Shown: positions 25,188 to 35,461 of the stretch, in pieces
Layout of the letters: every line of letters starts with the position of its first letter
Position numbering within the stretch: the stretch's first letter is position 1
Source: an uncultured Clostridia bacterium
GTDB taxonomy: Bacteria; Bacillota; Clostridia; TANB77; CAG-508
NCBI GenBank assembly: GCA_947629555.1
Contig: CANRED010000014.1
Span: 1 to 37,723, forward strand
DNA: 37,723 nt
Direction of reading: 5' to 3'
Program-made: the position numbers and the translations under genes
Notes under the pieces: model-generated
The model's database searches: none
What the model was told of the DNA's origin: nothing
What the model saw: the letters and a program-made list of their open reading frames with translations, nothing else

Positions 25188-25229
25188 TGTAGGGAACGAC
25201 GCCCTCGTCGTTCCGCGTGGCGAAGCCAC
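25188..25229. repeat. Dispersed GTAGGG double hairpin (copy B4)
   Basis: TGTAGGGAACGACG-CCCT-CGTCGTTCCGC, followed by GTGGC-GAA-GCCAC (25217-25229). Two hairpins stand side by side. The first matches copy B5 at 35389, the second matches B6 at 36749 with a compensated base pair. The rest of the 287-base gap to ctpA (25230-25368) is AT-rich with a small GTCG-AAAAA-CGAC hairpin (25255-25267) and a TATAAT (25333-25338) that may be the ctpA -10 box. Confidence 0.7.
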
Positions 25230-25368
25230 TTTTCAAAATTTTCAATATGTATGGGTCGAAAAACGACTAAAAGTTATTATATCAAAATAGAAAAAATTAC
25301 TAAAAACACTACTATTAATCATATTTTTGTAGTATAATATAAAAGTAATTTTAGAAAGGATGATATAA

Positions 25369-26562
25369 ATGCAATCAAATAACAAGAAAAATATATATAG
25401 AATTATAATGTTAGTGATAGTAACTGCTTTTGTAACAATGCTATTTACAATAATTGGATTTTCTAATTATTTAAGAAAGGATGGCAATATACGATATTTA
25501 ATTAGTTCTGTTGAAGCAGAGGACTTAGAAACCGAAATATTAAAAATTAGAGCTGTAATAGATGAATATTATTTAAGAGATATAGATGAACAAAAATTAA
25601 TAGATGGAGCATTAAAAGGATATGTAGATGCCTTAGGTGACAAATATACACAGTATCTTGTAGGAGATGAATGGACAGCAATGGAAACAGATACGCTAGG
25701 GCACTATGTTGGTATTGGAGTATACATTACATGTGATACGGAAAATAATCAAATTGTTGTACTTTCACCAATAGCAGGCTCACCAGCTGAAGAAGCAGGA
25801 ATAATGCAAGGAGATATCATAACCAAAGTAAATGATGTTGAATATTCAGGTGAACAAATAGATGAAGTAGCAGAAATAATGAAAGGTGAATTAGATAGCA
25901 AAGTAAAAATAGAAATAAAAAGAGAAGGTAAAACCTTAACTTTCGAAATAGAAAGAAAAGAAATAAGGATGAATGCCGTAACTTCTAGAATAATAGAAGA
26001 TAATATAGGATGTATTAATATACCAACATTTAGTGAAGGAACAGCAAATGAATTTAAAGAAAATGCTCAAAAGTTAATGGATAAAGGAATAAACAAATTT
26101 GTAATAGATTTAAGAGATAATACAGGCGGAATTGTTTCAGAAGCCTTACAAATTGCAGAATATCTTGTCCCTAAAGATAAAGTATTAATGGTAACAGTAA
26201 ATAAAGATAATAAAATAGAAGAAACAAAATCAAAAGAAGATAATTTAATTAAGGGAGAAGTTGTAATATTAATTAATGGAAATTCAGCAAGTTCAACCGA
26301 AATTTTAGTAGCTGCAATAAAAGATAATGGAGTAGGAAAATTAATAGGAACAAAAACCTATGGAAAGGGCGTTATGCAACAAATATTAGAATTAGCAGAT
26401 GGAAATGCTTTAAAAATAACAACAGAAGAGTTTATGACTCCAAATGGGGATAAAATAGATGGAGTTGGAATTTTACCAGATGAAGAAGTTAGATTAACAA
26501 CAGATAAAGAAGGAAATATAATAGATACACAATTAATGAAAGCTGTAGAAATGTTGAAATAG
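25369..26562 (+). CDS. Carboxy-terminal processing protease CtpA (S41 family)
   Basis: Membrane-anchored serine protease outside the cell; in several bacteria such enzymes trim or degrade cell-wall hydrolases. An N-terminal membrane helix (about 12-32) precedes the S41 N-terminal helices. The PDZ domain (about 108-185) carries YVGIGVYI and SPAEEAGIMQGDII. The S41 catalytic domain follows, with the Ser308/Lys333 dyad in NGNSASSTE and TYGKG, 25 residues apart as in E. coli Prc. 397 residues is normal. ATG 25369 follows AAAGGATG. It stands behind ftsEX and the two M23 hydrolases, in its own unit after a terminator and repeats. Confidence 0.95.
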   Translation: MQSNNKKNIYRIIMLVIVTAFVTMLFTIIGFSNYLRKDGNIRYLISSVEAEDLETEILKIRAVIDEYYLRDIDEQKLIDGALKGYVDALGDKYTQYLVGDEWTAMETDTLGHYVGIGVYITCDTENNQIVVLSPIAGSPAEEAGIMQGDIITKVNDVEYSGEQIDEVAEIMKGELDSKVKIEIKREGKTLTFEIERKEIRMNAVTSRIIEDNIGCINIPTFSEGTANEFKENAQKLMDKGINKFVIDLRDNTGGIVSEALQIAEYLVPKDKVLMVTVNKDNKIEETKSKEDNLIKGEVVILINGNSASSTEILVAAIKDNGVGKLIGTKTYGKGVMQQILELADGNALKITTEEFMTPNGDKIDGVGILPDEEVRLTTDKEGNIIDTQLMKAVEMLK

Positions 26563-26576
26563 AAATAATTACATGC

Positions 26577-26605
26577 TTTACAAATATAATTATTTAATAT
26601 ATAAT
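26577..26605 (+). promoter_or_regulatory. Promoter of lysS
   Basis: TTTACA (26577-26582), 17-base spacer, TATAAT (26600-26605), 39 bases before the lysS start. No T-box leader fits in this short space. Confidence 0.6.
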
Positions 26606-26643
26606 ATAAAAATATTGTAAGAAATATAAAAAGGAGATAAATT

Positions 26644-28131
26644 ATGGAAAACAACGAAAATGTAGAAGAACTAGATTTAAATCAATTAATGAAAATAAGA
26701 AGAGAAAAACTAGAGGAATTACAAGCAAATGGAAAAGATCCATTTGAAATAACAAAATATAATAGAACACATGTAAGCCAACAAATTAGAGATAATTATG
26801 CAGAATTAGAACAAAAAGATGTAACAATTGCAGGAAGAATTATTGCAAAAAGAATAATGGGAAAGGCATCATTTTGTACAATACAAGATAGTACAGGAAA
26901 AATGCAAAGTTATGTTAGCATAAATGATTTAGGAGAAGAAAGCTATAAATTATTTAAAACTTATGACATAGGAGATATAATTGGAATTACAGGTTTTGTA
27001 TTTAAAACTAGAACAGAAGAAATATCTGTACATGCAAAAGAAGTTACATTGCTTACAAAATCTTTAAGACCATTACCAGAAAAATTTCATGGCTTAAAGG
27101 ACACAGATTTGAGATATAGACAAAGATATGTTGACTTAATAGTAAATCCAGAAGTAAAAAATACATTTGAGTTAAGAAGTAAAATAATTAGAGAAGTAAA
27201 AAAATATTTAGATGATCTTGGATATTTAGAGGTGGATACACCTATATTAAATACAATAGCAGGTGGGGCTGCAGCAAGACCATTCATTACACACCATAAT
27301 ACATTAGATATAGACATGTATTTAAGAATAGCAAATGAATTATATTTAAAAAGATTAATTGTTGGTGGATTTGACAAAGTATATGAAATGGGAAGAATGT
27401 TTAGAAACGAAGGAATGGATATAAAACACAATCCAGAATTTACAAACATAGAGTTATATTCAGCTTATGAAGACTATAATGATATGATGAATTTAACAGA
27501 AGATTTAGTTAGAACAGTTGCAAAAAATGTATTAGGAAAAACAGACATAACATATCAAGGAACAGAAATAGATTTAACTTCACCATGGAAAAGAATTAGC
27601 ATGATTGATGCAATTAAAGAAGTAACAGGGATAGACTTTAATAAAATAGAAACAGATGAAGAAGCAACAAAAATTGCAAAAGATGCAGGACTAGAGGTTG
27701 AAGGCATTATGGCAAGAGGAAATATAATTAATTTAATGTTTGAAGAAAAAGTTGAAGATACATTAATTCAACCAACATTTATATATGATTATCCAATAGA
27801 AGTTTCTCCATTAACAAAAAAGAAAAAATCAGATCCAAGATTAACGGAAAGATTTGAAGTATTTATTGGAGGAAGAGAATATGGAAATGCTTATTCTGAA
27901 TTAAACGATCCAATAGATCAATATGAAAGATTTAAAAGACAAGCAGAGTTAAGAGAGGCCGGAGACGAAGAAGCTAATATGATGGACGAAGATTTTATAA
28001 ATGCGCTAGAATATGGAATGCCACCAACAGGAGGACTTGGAATAGGAATAGATAGATTAATAATGTTGTTAACAGATTCAGCTTCAATAAGAGACGTACT
28101 ATTATTCCCAACGATGAAGCCATTAAATTAA
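26644..28131 (+). CDS. lysS: Lysyl-tRNA synthetase, class II
   Basis: Charges tRNA(Lys). The N-terminal OB-fold anticodon-binding domain (about 60-165) includes [15 protein letters not shown]. The class II catalytic core follows: motif 1 region near [14 protein letters not shown], motif 2 [18 protein letters not shown], and motif 3 [13 protein letters not shown] at the C-terminus, followed by [12 protein letters not shown]. 495 residues is normal. ATG 26644 follows AAAGGAGAT. No inserted editing domain or truncation is visible. A site-2-type protease gene follows 40 bases later and is probably co-transcribed. Confidence 0.97.
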   Translation: MENNENVEELDLNQLMKIRREKLEELQANGKDPFEITKYNRTHVSQQIRDNYAELEQKDVTIAGRIIAKRIMGKASFCTIQDSTGKMQSYVSINDLGEESYKLFKTYDIGDIIGITGFVFKTRTEEISVHAKEVTLLTKSLRPLPEKFHGLKDTDLRYRQRYVDLIVNPEVKNTFELRSKIIREVKKYLDDLGYLEVDTPILNTIAGGAAARPFITHHNTLDIDMYLRIANELYLKRLIVGGFDKVYEMGRMFRNEGMDIKHNPEFTNIELYSAYEDYNDMMNLTEDLVRTVAKNVLGKTDITYQGTEIDLTSPWKRISMIDAIKEVTGIDFNKIETDEEATKIAKDAGLEVEGIMARGNIINLMFEEKVEDTLIQPTFIYDYPIEVSPLTKKKKSDPRLTERFEVFIGGREYGNAYSELNDPIDQYERFKRQAELREAGDEEANMMDEDFINALEYGMPPTGGLGIGIDRLIMLLTDSASIRDVLLFPTMKPLN

Positions 28132-28171
28132 TTTTAATATAAACAAAAGATTAATGAAAGGTAGGAAGAAT

Positions 28172-28924
28172 ATGTTTGGTTTTGGAATAGACAAAAGAAC
28201 TTTGTATATATTACTTGCAATATTGGCAGTTTTTACTATTGCTAGTTTAGGAACAAGTGGGATATTAGGAATACTATTATCAATACCTGCAGTATTAATA
28301 GCACTTACATTTCATGAATTTGCACATGCTTATGCAGCAGATAAATTAGGTGATGATACTCCAAGAATGCAAGGCAGATTAAACTTAAACCCAATGAGCC
28401 ACATAGATTGGTTTGGAATTATTATGTTAGTAGTAGCAGGGTTTGGTTGGGGAAAACCTGTACAAATTGACAGACGAAATTTTTCTAATAACAAAATTTC
28501 AACATCTGCAGCAGAAGCAATAGTAGCAATAGCAGGTCCAATAATGAACTTCTTAATTGCATTTGTATTTACAATAATATTATTTGTCCTAATGCTACTT
28601 GTACCAAGCTTTTTAAGTTTATTAGATGGAGCAATGTACGTAATAATTTTAAACATAATAATTATAAATATTAGTTTAGGAATATTTAACTTAATACCTA
28701 TTCCACCATTAGATGGATCAAAAGTTTTAATGCATTTCTTACCATATAACGGAAAACAATGGTTTGAAAACAATCAATATACATTTTACATTGTATTATT
28801 ATTTTTAGTTTTCATAAGAATAAATGGAGCATCAATAATATCACAAATATTAACGCCAGCAGTACAGGGAATATTCTCTGGAATGAGTTGGATAGTAACT
28901 AGTGTAATAAACTTATTTATATAA
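28172..28924 (+). CDS. Site-2 protease family (M50) membrane metalloprotease
   Basis: Polytopic membrane zinc protease. Its HExxH zinc motif is HEFAH (48-52) in the third hydrophobic stretch, followed by the conserved YAADKLGDDTPRMQGRLNLNP block. The third ligand, Asp181, is in NLIPIPPLDG (174-182). Five to six hydrophobic helices and a compact 250 residues place it in the short, PDZ-free S2P group common next to housekeeping genes in Firmicutes, whose substrates are unknown. I chose ATG 28172 (MFGFGID), with GGTAGGA upstream; an ATG six codons earlier is in frame. It starts 40 bases after lysS and 15 bases separate it from tsaD. Confidence 0.92.
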   Translation: MFGFGIDKRTLYILLAILAVFTIASLGTSGILGILLSIPAVLIALTFHEFAHAYAADKLGDDTPRMQGRLNLNPMSHIDWFGIIMLVVAGFGWGKPVQIDRRNFSNNKISTSAAEAIVAIAGPIMNFLIAFVFTIILFVLMLLVPSFLSLLDGAMYVIILNIIIINISLGIFNLIPIPPLDGSKVLMHFLPYNGKQWFENNQYTFYIVLLFLVFIRINGASIISQILTPAVQGIFSGMSWIVTSVINLFI

Positions 28925-28939
28925 ATAAAGGAAAAATAT

Positions 28940-29926
28940 ATGAAAGATATAATTGTGTTAGGAATTGAATCAAGCTGTGATGAAACCTCTGTATCTATTG
29001 TAAAAAATGGTAGAGAGGTTATTTCTAATATAATAAATTCACAAATAAAGATACATGAAAATTATGGAGGAGTAGTACCAGAAATTGCGTCAAGATGTCA
29101 TGTAGAGGTTATAAATCAAGTAACAAAAGAGGCATTAAAACAAGCTAATATGACTTTTAATGATATAGATGTTATAAGTTGTACTTATGGACCAGGATTA
29201 GTTGGTGCATTGCTAGTTGGAGTATCTTATGCAAAAGCATTAAGCTTTGCACTAAATAAACCATTAGTAGGAGTAAACCATATCGAAGGACATATTGCAG
29301 CAAATTATATTACACATAAAGATTTAGAGCCACCATTTTTATGCTTAATAATTTCAGGTGGACATACACATCTAGTTAATATAAAAAGTTATTCAGAATT
29401 TGAAATATTAGGTAAAACTAGAGATGATGCAATAGGAGAAGCCTTTGATAAAGTTGCAAGAGTAGTTGGATTAGGATATCCAGGAGGACCAAAGGTAGAT
29501 AAACTAGCAAAGACAGGACAACCTAACATAGAATTACCTCGAACATATTTTGATAATTTAGATTTTAGCTTTAGTGGAATAAAAACAGCAGTATTAAATT
29601 TAAACCATAAAAATCCAGATATAAATAAAGCGGATTTATGTGCTAGTTTTGAAAAAGCTGTAACTGAAATGTTGGTTACAAATTCAATAAAAGCAATGAA
29701 ACAGTTAAATGTAAATAAAATGGCATTGGCTGGTGGAGTATCTGCTAATAGTTATATACGTGAAAGTTTTAAAAACATAGAAGGTATAACTGTTTATTAT
29801 CCTGAAATAAATTTATGTACAGATAATGCAGCAATGATAGCATCAGCAGGATATTATAATTATATAAACGGAAAAATATCAGATTTAACATTAAATGCAA
29901 TACCTAATTTAAAAATAGGAGAATAG
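28940..29926 (+). CDS. tsaD: tRNA N6-adenosine threonylcarbamoyltransferase TsaD
   Basis: Transfers the threonylcarbamoyl group to A37 of ANN-decoding tRNAs (t6A), working with TsaB, TsaC and TsaE. The ASKHA fold shows [10 protein letters not shown] (8-17), [11 protein letters not shown], the metal ligands His114 and His118 in [16 protein letters not shown], and CTDNAAMIA near the C-terminus with the last metal-binding Asp. 328 residues is normal. ATG 28940 follows AAAGGAA. The t6A partner genes are not in this window. Confidence 0.97.
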   Translation: MKDIIVLGIESSCDETSVSIVKNGREVISNIINSQIKIHENYGGVVPEIASRCHVEVINQVTKEALKQANMTFNDIDVISCTYGPGLVGALLVGVSYAKALSFALNKPLVGVNHIEGHIAANYITHKDLEPPFLCLIISGGHTHLVNIKSYSEFEILGKTRDDAIGEAFDKVARVVGLGYPGGPKVDKLAKTGQPNIELPRTYFDNLDFSFSGIKTAVLNLNHKNPDINKADLCASFEKAVTEMLVTNSIKAMKQLNVNKMALAGGVSANSYIRESFKNIEGITVYYPEINLCTDNAAMIASAGYYNYINGKISDLTLNAIPNLKIGE

Positions 29927-29939
29927 AAGAGGTGGAAAA

Positions 29940-30638
29940 ATGTCGATATATGCAATATCAGATTTGCATTTGTCGTTTGGAACAAATAAACCGATGGATG
30001 TATTTGGAGATAATTGGGGAAACCATTGGGAAAAAATAAAAAAAGATTGGTTAGAAAAAGTAAATGATGATGATTTAGTATTGTTACCGGGAGATTTTTC
30101 ATGGGCTACTTATTTAAAAGATACTTATGAAGATTTTAAATATTTAAGTGAATTGCCTGGTAAAAAAATATTATTAAAAGGAAATCATGATTATTGGTGG
30201 ACCACTTTAAAATCAATGAGAGAATACTTAAAAGAAAATAATTTTATAAATATAGATTTTTTATATAATAATAGCTATTTATATGAGAACTATATAATAG
30301 CAGGAACAAGAGGCTGGCAGTGGATAGATACGGAAGAAGATTATAAATTGTTAAGGAGAGAAATGCTAAGATTAGAATTATCGATACAAGATGGAATAAG
30401 CAAATTTGGAAAAGATAAGAAAATAATAATATGCACACATTATCCACCATTTAATATAATAAAAAATAAAGAATTAGATTATATAAACTTAATGAAGAAA
30501 TATAATGTAGAAAAATGCATATATGGTCATCTTCATGGATCAGCTCATAAGGACGCAATACAGGGGAATATAGATGGAATAGATTTTAAATTAGTAAGCT
30601 GTGATTTTACAAATTTTACATTGGAAAAAATATGTTAA
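29940..30638 (+). CDS. Calcineurin-like metallophosphoesterase
   Basis: Two-metal phosphoesterase core with all expected motifs: DLH (8-10), GDFSW, GNHDYWW, THYPP and GHLHG. The WQWIDTEEDYKLLRREMLRLELS segment between the fourth and fifth motifs matches a conserved bacterial subgroup of unknown substrate. No signal peptide, so cytoplasmic. 232 residues. ATG 29940 follows AGAGGTGG, 13 bases after the tsaD stop, so it is the last gene of the lysS run. Molecular class is secure; the natural substrate is unknown. Confidence 0.9.
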   Translation: MSIYAISDLHLSFGTNKPMDVFGDNWGNHWEKIKKDWLEKVNDDDLVLLPGDFSWATYLKDTYEDFKYLSELPGKKILLKGNHDYWWTTLKSMREYLKENNFINIDFLYNNSYLYENYIIAGTRGWQWIDTEEDYKLLRREMLRLELSIQDGISKFGKDKKIIICTHYPPFNIIKNKELDYINLMKKYNVEKCIYGHLHGSAHKDAIQGNIDGIDFKLVSCDFTNFTLEKIC

Positions 30639-30643
30639 AAATA

Positions 30644-30672
30644 GTGACAATAAAATATAAATTTGCTATAAT
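30644..30672 (+). promoter_or_regulatory. Promoter of the L,D-transpeptidase gene
   Basis: GTGACA (30644-30649), a 17-base spacer, TATAAT (30667-30672). About 75 bases of untranslated leader follow, containing a small GGAT-TAAGT-ATCC hairpin. Confidence 0.6.
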
Positions 30673-30755
30673 AAACTTTATTGAAATATAATAAAAATAG
30701 AGGGATTAAGTATCCTTACTGTATTTATTTAGTATAAATTGAGGGGAAAAAATAG

Positions 30756-31751
30756 ATGGATAAGAAAAAATGGATTACTATAATTTCTGTAGTAGTAACA
30801 ATTATTATTGTTGCAATAGCAGCTGTATTAATAATTCATAAAAATAATGAATCAGTAAAAGCAGCAGTAGCACAAGAAAATATGTTAGATAATGAGGAAT
30901 TAAATACAGAAGAGCCAACAGATGAACCAACAGATGAAGCAACGGCAAGTCCAACTGAAGAAACGGCAACACCTTCACCTAAGGCAAGTAAAAAACCAAC
31001 TAAAACTAAATATTATATAAAAGTCAATAACCAAATGAATACTGTTACTATATATAAACAAGATTCAAAAGGAAATTATACAATACCAGTAAAAGCGATG
31101 GTTTGTTCAACAGGATATTCATCACCAAAAAATGCAAAATACAAAACATTAGGTAGATGGAATTGGGGAAAAATGTTTGGAGGCGTATTTACTCAATACG
31201 AAACACTTATAGTAGATAATATATTATTTCATTCAGTACCATATTTAAAAAAGAATGACCATAGCTCATTAGAATATTGGGAATATGATAAACTAGGGCA
31301 AACATGTTCAGCAGGATGTATTAGACTTACAGTTGCAGATGCAAAATGGATATATGATAACTGTGAAATAGGAACTACAGTTGAATTTTATTCAAGTTCA
31401 AATCCGGGACCACTTGGAAAACCTAGTGCACAAAAAATATCAGGTAATGAAGAATTGAGAGGATGGGATCCAACAGACCCAGATCCAAGTAATCCATGGA
31501 GAAATTATGTGGAACCAGAACCAACACCAGAAGAAACACCAACACCACCAACAGGTTCAACAGAAATACCACCTATAGTAGAAACACCAACACCACCAGC
31601 AAATCCAACAAATACACCACCTATAGGAGAAACAGGAACACCACCAACAAATCCAACAAATACATCATCTACAGAAAAAACAGCAACTCCACCGGCAAAA
31701 GCAACATCCACGTCAAAGTCAACACCACCATCATCAAAGCAAAAATTATAG
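30756..31751 (+). CDS. L,D-transpeptidase (YkuD family) with repetitive Pro/Thr tail
   Basis: Cross-links peptidoglycan stem peptides (3-3 type) or attaches ligands outside the membrane. An N-terminal membrane anchor (7-27) and a Thr/Glu/Pro linker (43-84) precede the YkuD domain (about 85-212), which starts YYIKVNNQMNTVTIY. Catalytic residues are His159 (LFHSV) and Cys188 in SAGCIRL, a variant of the usual SHGCVRL. From about residue 254 the protein is a Pro/Thr-rich tail with three and a half 16-residue repeats, probably an extended wall-spanning or glycosylated stalk. ATG 30756 follows GAGGGG. It is a single-gene unit. Confidence 0.93.
   Translation: MDKKKWITIISVVVTIIIVAIAAVLIIHKNNESVKAAVAQENMLDNEELNTEEPTDEPTDEATASPTEETATPSPKASKKPTKTKYYIKVNNQMNTVTIYKQDSKGNYTIPVKAMVCSTGYSSPKNAKYKTLGRWNWGKMFGGVFTQYETLIVDNILFHSVPYLKKNDHSSLEYWEYDKLGQTCSAGCIRLTVADAKWIYDNCEIGTTVEFYSSSNPGPLGKPSAQKISGNEELRGWDPTDPDPSNPWRNYVEPEPTPEETPTPPTGSTEIPPIVETPTPPANPTNTPPIGETGTPPTNPTNTSSTEKTATPPAKATSTSKSTPPSSKQKL
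31539..31682 (+). repeat. 48-bp tandem repeats within the L,D-transpeptidase tail
   Basis: Three 16-codon units encode PTPPTGSTEIPPIVET, PTPPANPTNTPPIGET and GTPPTNPTNTSSTEKT, followed by a partial unit ATPPAKATSTS. DNA similarity is highest between units 2 and 3. Such minisatellites often change copy number. The composition also opens false ORFs in other frames. Confidence 0.8.
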
Positions 31752-31770
31752 AGTAGTATATAAAATAAAT

Positions 31771-31807
31771 AAAAAATGGATAGACTAAAGAGGTCTATCC
31801 ATTTTTT
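31771..31807 (+). terminator. Terminator of the L,D-transpeptidase gene
   Basis: AAAAAATGGATAGAC (31771-31785), loop TAAAGAG, then its exact complement (31793-31807) ending in six T. Confidence 0.9.
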
Positions 31808-31850
31808 AAAATAGGAAAAGCCTAATATTTATATATACAATAAAAATATT

Positions 31851-31877
31851 TTAGCAAAATGTATTGACAATTGCTAA
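31851..31877. promoter_or_regulatory. Degenerate CIRCE-like palindrome over the hrcA -35 box
   Basis: TTAGCA (31851-31856) and TGCTAA (31872-31877) are perfect outer half-sites with the same 27-base span as CIRCE; the inner three bases of each half differ from the consensus. The symmetry extends outward to ATTTTAGCAA/TTGCTAAAAT. The -35 TTGACA lies between the arms. Confidence 0.5.
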
Positions 31878-31890
31878 AATTGGTTATAAT
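31864..31890 (+). promoter_or_regulatory. Promoter of the hrcA-grpE-dnaK-dnaJ operon
   Basis: TTGACA (31864-31869), 15-base spacer, TATAAT (31885-31890). The boxes are ideal although the spacer is short. The CIRCE operator begins 10 bases after the -10 box, over the expected transcription start. Confidence 0.75.
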
Positions 31891-31899
31891 ATATATGCG

Positions 31900-31926
31900 T
31901 TAGCAATCAAACCGAGTAAGTGCTAA
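31900..31926. promoter_or_regulatory. CIRCE operator (HrcA-binding site)
   Basis: TTAGCAATC, nine bases, AAGTGCTAA. This matches the CIRCE consensus TTAGCACTC-N9-GAGTGCTAA with one difference per arm and the exact spacing. It sits between the -10 box and the hrcA start, so HrcA should repress its own operon and release it on heat shock. Confidence 0.92.
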
Positions 31927-31940
31927 CAAGAGGTGAAAAA

Positions 31941-32982
31941 ATGCTTGATTCAAGGAAGAAAAAAGTATTACAAGCAATAATAGAAGAATATATAAATACT
32001 GCTGAACCAGTAAGTTCTGCAGCAATAACAATAAATCATGGATTAAATTGTAGTAGCGCAACAATAAGAAATGATATGGCAGAGCTAGAAAAAGAAGGAT
32101 ATCTAGATAAACCTCACACTTCAGCAGGTAGAATTCCATCAGCTAAAGGCTATAGATTTTATGTTGATGAGTTGTTAAACGATGAAAATATTAGTTTAGA
32201 TGAAATTCAATTTATAAAATCTAGATTAGAAACAAAAGTTAATGAAATAGAAGAATTAACGAAAATAACAACTAATACAATATCCGAGTTAACGCATTAT
32301 GCTACTGTTGCAATAGGCCCTAAAACTATAGAACAAACAATAGAAGATATAAAATTTGTGTTGCTAGGTAACAGAGTTTTAATGGCAGTTATATTAACAA
32401 ATTCTGGAGCAATAAAAGAATCAATAATAAAATTTGATGAAGATATAACTCGGTAGCCAAGTAGAAAACCTAAATTATATATTTAATGCAAAATTAAGAG
32501 GAAAACCATTAGGTAAAATTGATAAGCCTATGGAAGAATATATTTCTTCAGAAATGAATAATCAAGTAAATGTAATTAAGCCAATAATTGAACAAATGAA
32601 TAAGGCCATAGGAGAAACAGATAAGTTATATCTAGAAGGAGCAAGCAAAGTATTTGATTTCCCAGAATTTAATAAAATAGATACTGCAAGAAATTTCTTA
32701 AATATATTAGATACAAAAGAAATGGTTATAGATTTACTAAATACAGGATTTGCAAAAGATATAAATGTTTATATTGGTGATGAGAATACCAACGAAGAAT
32801 TAAAGGATTTTAGTATAATAACTTTTAAGCATACTGTTGGTAATGTGGATTTAGGAACCATAGGAATTATAGGACCTAAAAGAATGGATTATTCTAAAGT
32901 TATATCCGTAATGAAATATATTAGTAAAAAATTAAATCAACAATTAATGCCAAGAGACGAGGAGGAAAACGAAGATGGATGA
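31941..32982 (+). pseudogene. hrcA: hrcA, heat-inducible transcription repressor, interrupted by a one-base frameshift
   Basis: HrcA represses heat-shock operons through CIRCE. Start ATG 31941 follows AGAGGTG. The N-terminal winged-helix domain is clear (SSATIRNDMAELEKEGYL and SAGRIPS), and the dimerisation/GAF-like part follows. The first frame stops at TAG 32454 after 171 residues. The +1 frame carries the rest (VENLNYIFNAKLRGKPLGK... to IGIIGPKRMDYSKVISVMKYI) and stops at 32982, overlapping grpE by eight bases. The two pieces fit end to end with nothing missing if one base around 32449-32453 is removed, giving about 346 residues, normal for HrcA. Either a true mutation or a sequence error; a programmed shift looks unlikely. 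Confidence 0.85.
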
Positions 32983-33448
32983 AGAAGTAAAAGAGGAAAC
33001 AACAACTGTACCTGAAGTAGATGACAAACAAAAAGAATTAGATGAATTAACAGACAGGTATAAAAGAATATTAGCAGAATTTGAAAATTATAAAAAAAGA
33101 AGTGCAAAAGAAAGAGAATTCTTATACAATTCATTGTTATCAGACATAGTAACGCCAATGCTTCCAGTTTTAGATAACTTAGAAAAAGCAACAGATGCAA
33201 AAACTGAAGATACTGCATATAAGGATGGAATAAACTTAGTGCTAAAGCAATTTAGAGATGTATTAAATTCATTAGGAGTAAAAGAAATTGAAGCTGTGGG
33301 ACAAAGTTTTGATCCAGAAATACATGAAGCAGTTTCAAGCGTTCAAGATGATACATTAGGTGAACAAGTTGTAAAAGAAGTATTAAGAAAAGGCTATCAA
33401 ATTGGGACAAAAGTTATAAGACATGCTATGGTAGTCGTAGCAAATTAA
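32975..33448 (+). CDS. grpE: Nucleotide exchange factor GrpE
   Basis: Co-chaperone that releases ADP from DnaK. An acidic N-terminus leads into the long dimeric helix (about 14-60, with DELTDRYKRILAEFENYKKR). The C-terminal four-helix bundle and beta wing include LPVLDNLEKA, GVKEIEAVGQSFDPEIHEAV and EVLRKGYQIGTKVIRHAMVVVAN. 157 residues is at the short end, because the N-terminal disordered part is brief. ATG 32975 lies inside the hrcA end, after GAGGAGG, implying translational coupling to hrcA. Confidence 0.97.
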   Translation: MDEEVKEETTTVPEVDDKQKELDELTDRYKRILAEFENYKKRSAKEREFLYNSLLSDIVTPMLPVLDNLEKATDAKTEDTAYKDGINLVLKQFRDVLNSLGVKEIEAVGQSFDPEIHEAVSSVQDDTLGEQVVKEVLRKGYQIGTKVIRHAMVVVAN

Positions 33449-33466
33449 TTTGTTATTAATTTTTAA

Positions 33467-35344
<1,878 letters not shown>

Positions 35345-35388
35345 TGTAAAATAAAATGACGTGGGGAGTGGCAGCCTACTGTATATAA

Positions 35389-35418
35389 TGTAGGGAACGA
35401 CGTCCCCGTCGTTCCGTT
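35389..35418. repeat. Dispersed GTAGGG hairpin (copy B5) between dnaK and dnaJ
   Basis: TGTAGGGAACGACGTCCCCGTCGTTCCGTT: GGAACGACG pairs with CGTCGTTCC around a short C-rich loop. Nearly identical to the first hairpin of copy B4 (25188). It sits in the 117-base gap of the heat-shock operon and could act as an attenuator or processing site between the two genes. Confidence 0.7.
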
Positions 35419-35461
35419 TTATCAAAGGTTTTTAAAAAATATATAAAGAGGTAAAATAATA

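Noticed and set aside
26563..26643. T-box riboswitch before lysS
   Set aside because: The gap is only 81 bases, contains an ordinary promoter and has no terminator/antiterminator or T-box core sequence.
31496..31756. 86-codon ORF in a second frame (and an antisense one) over the L,D-transpeptidase tail
   Set aside because: Open only because the 48-bp repeats lack stops in several frames; no start signal.
32446..32456. Programmed +1 frameshifting in hrcA
   Set aside because: The slip site gives poor tRNA re-pairing (ACT to CTC, or CGG to GGT) and has no upstream Shine-Dalgarno-like stimulator in prfB style. A single inserted base explains it more simply, though conservation could reopen the question.
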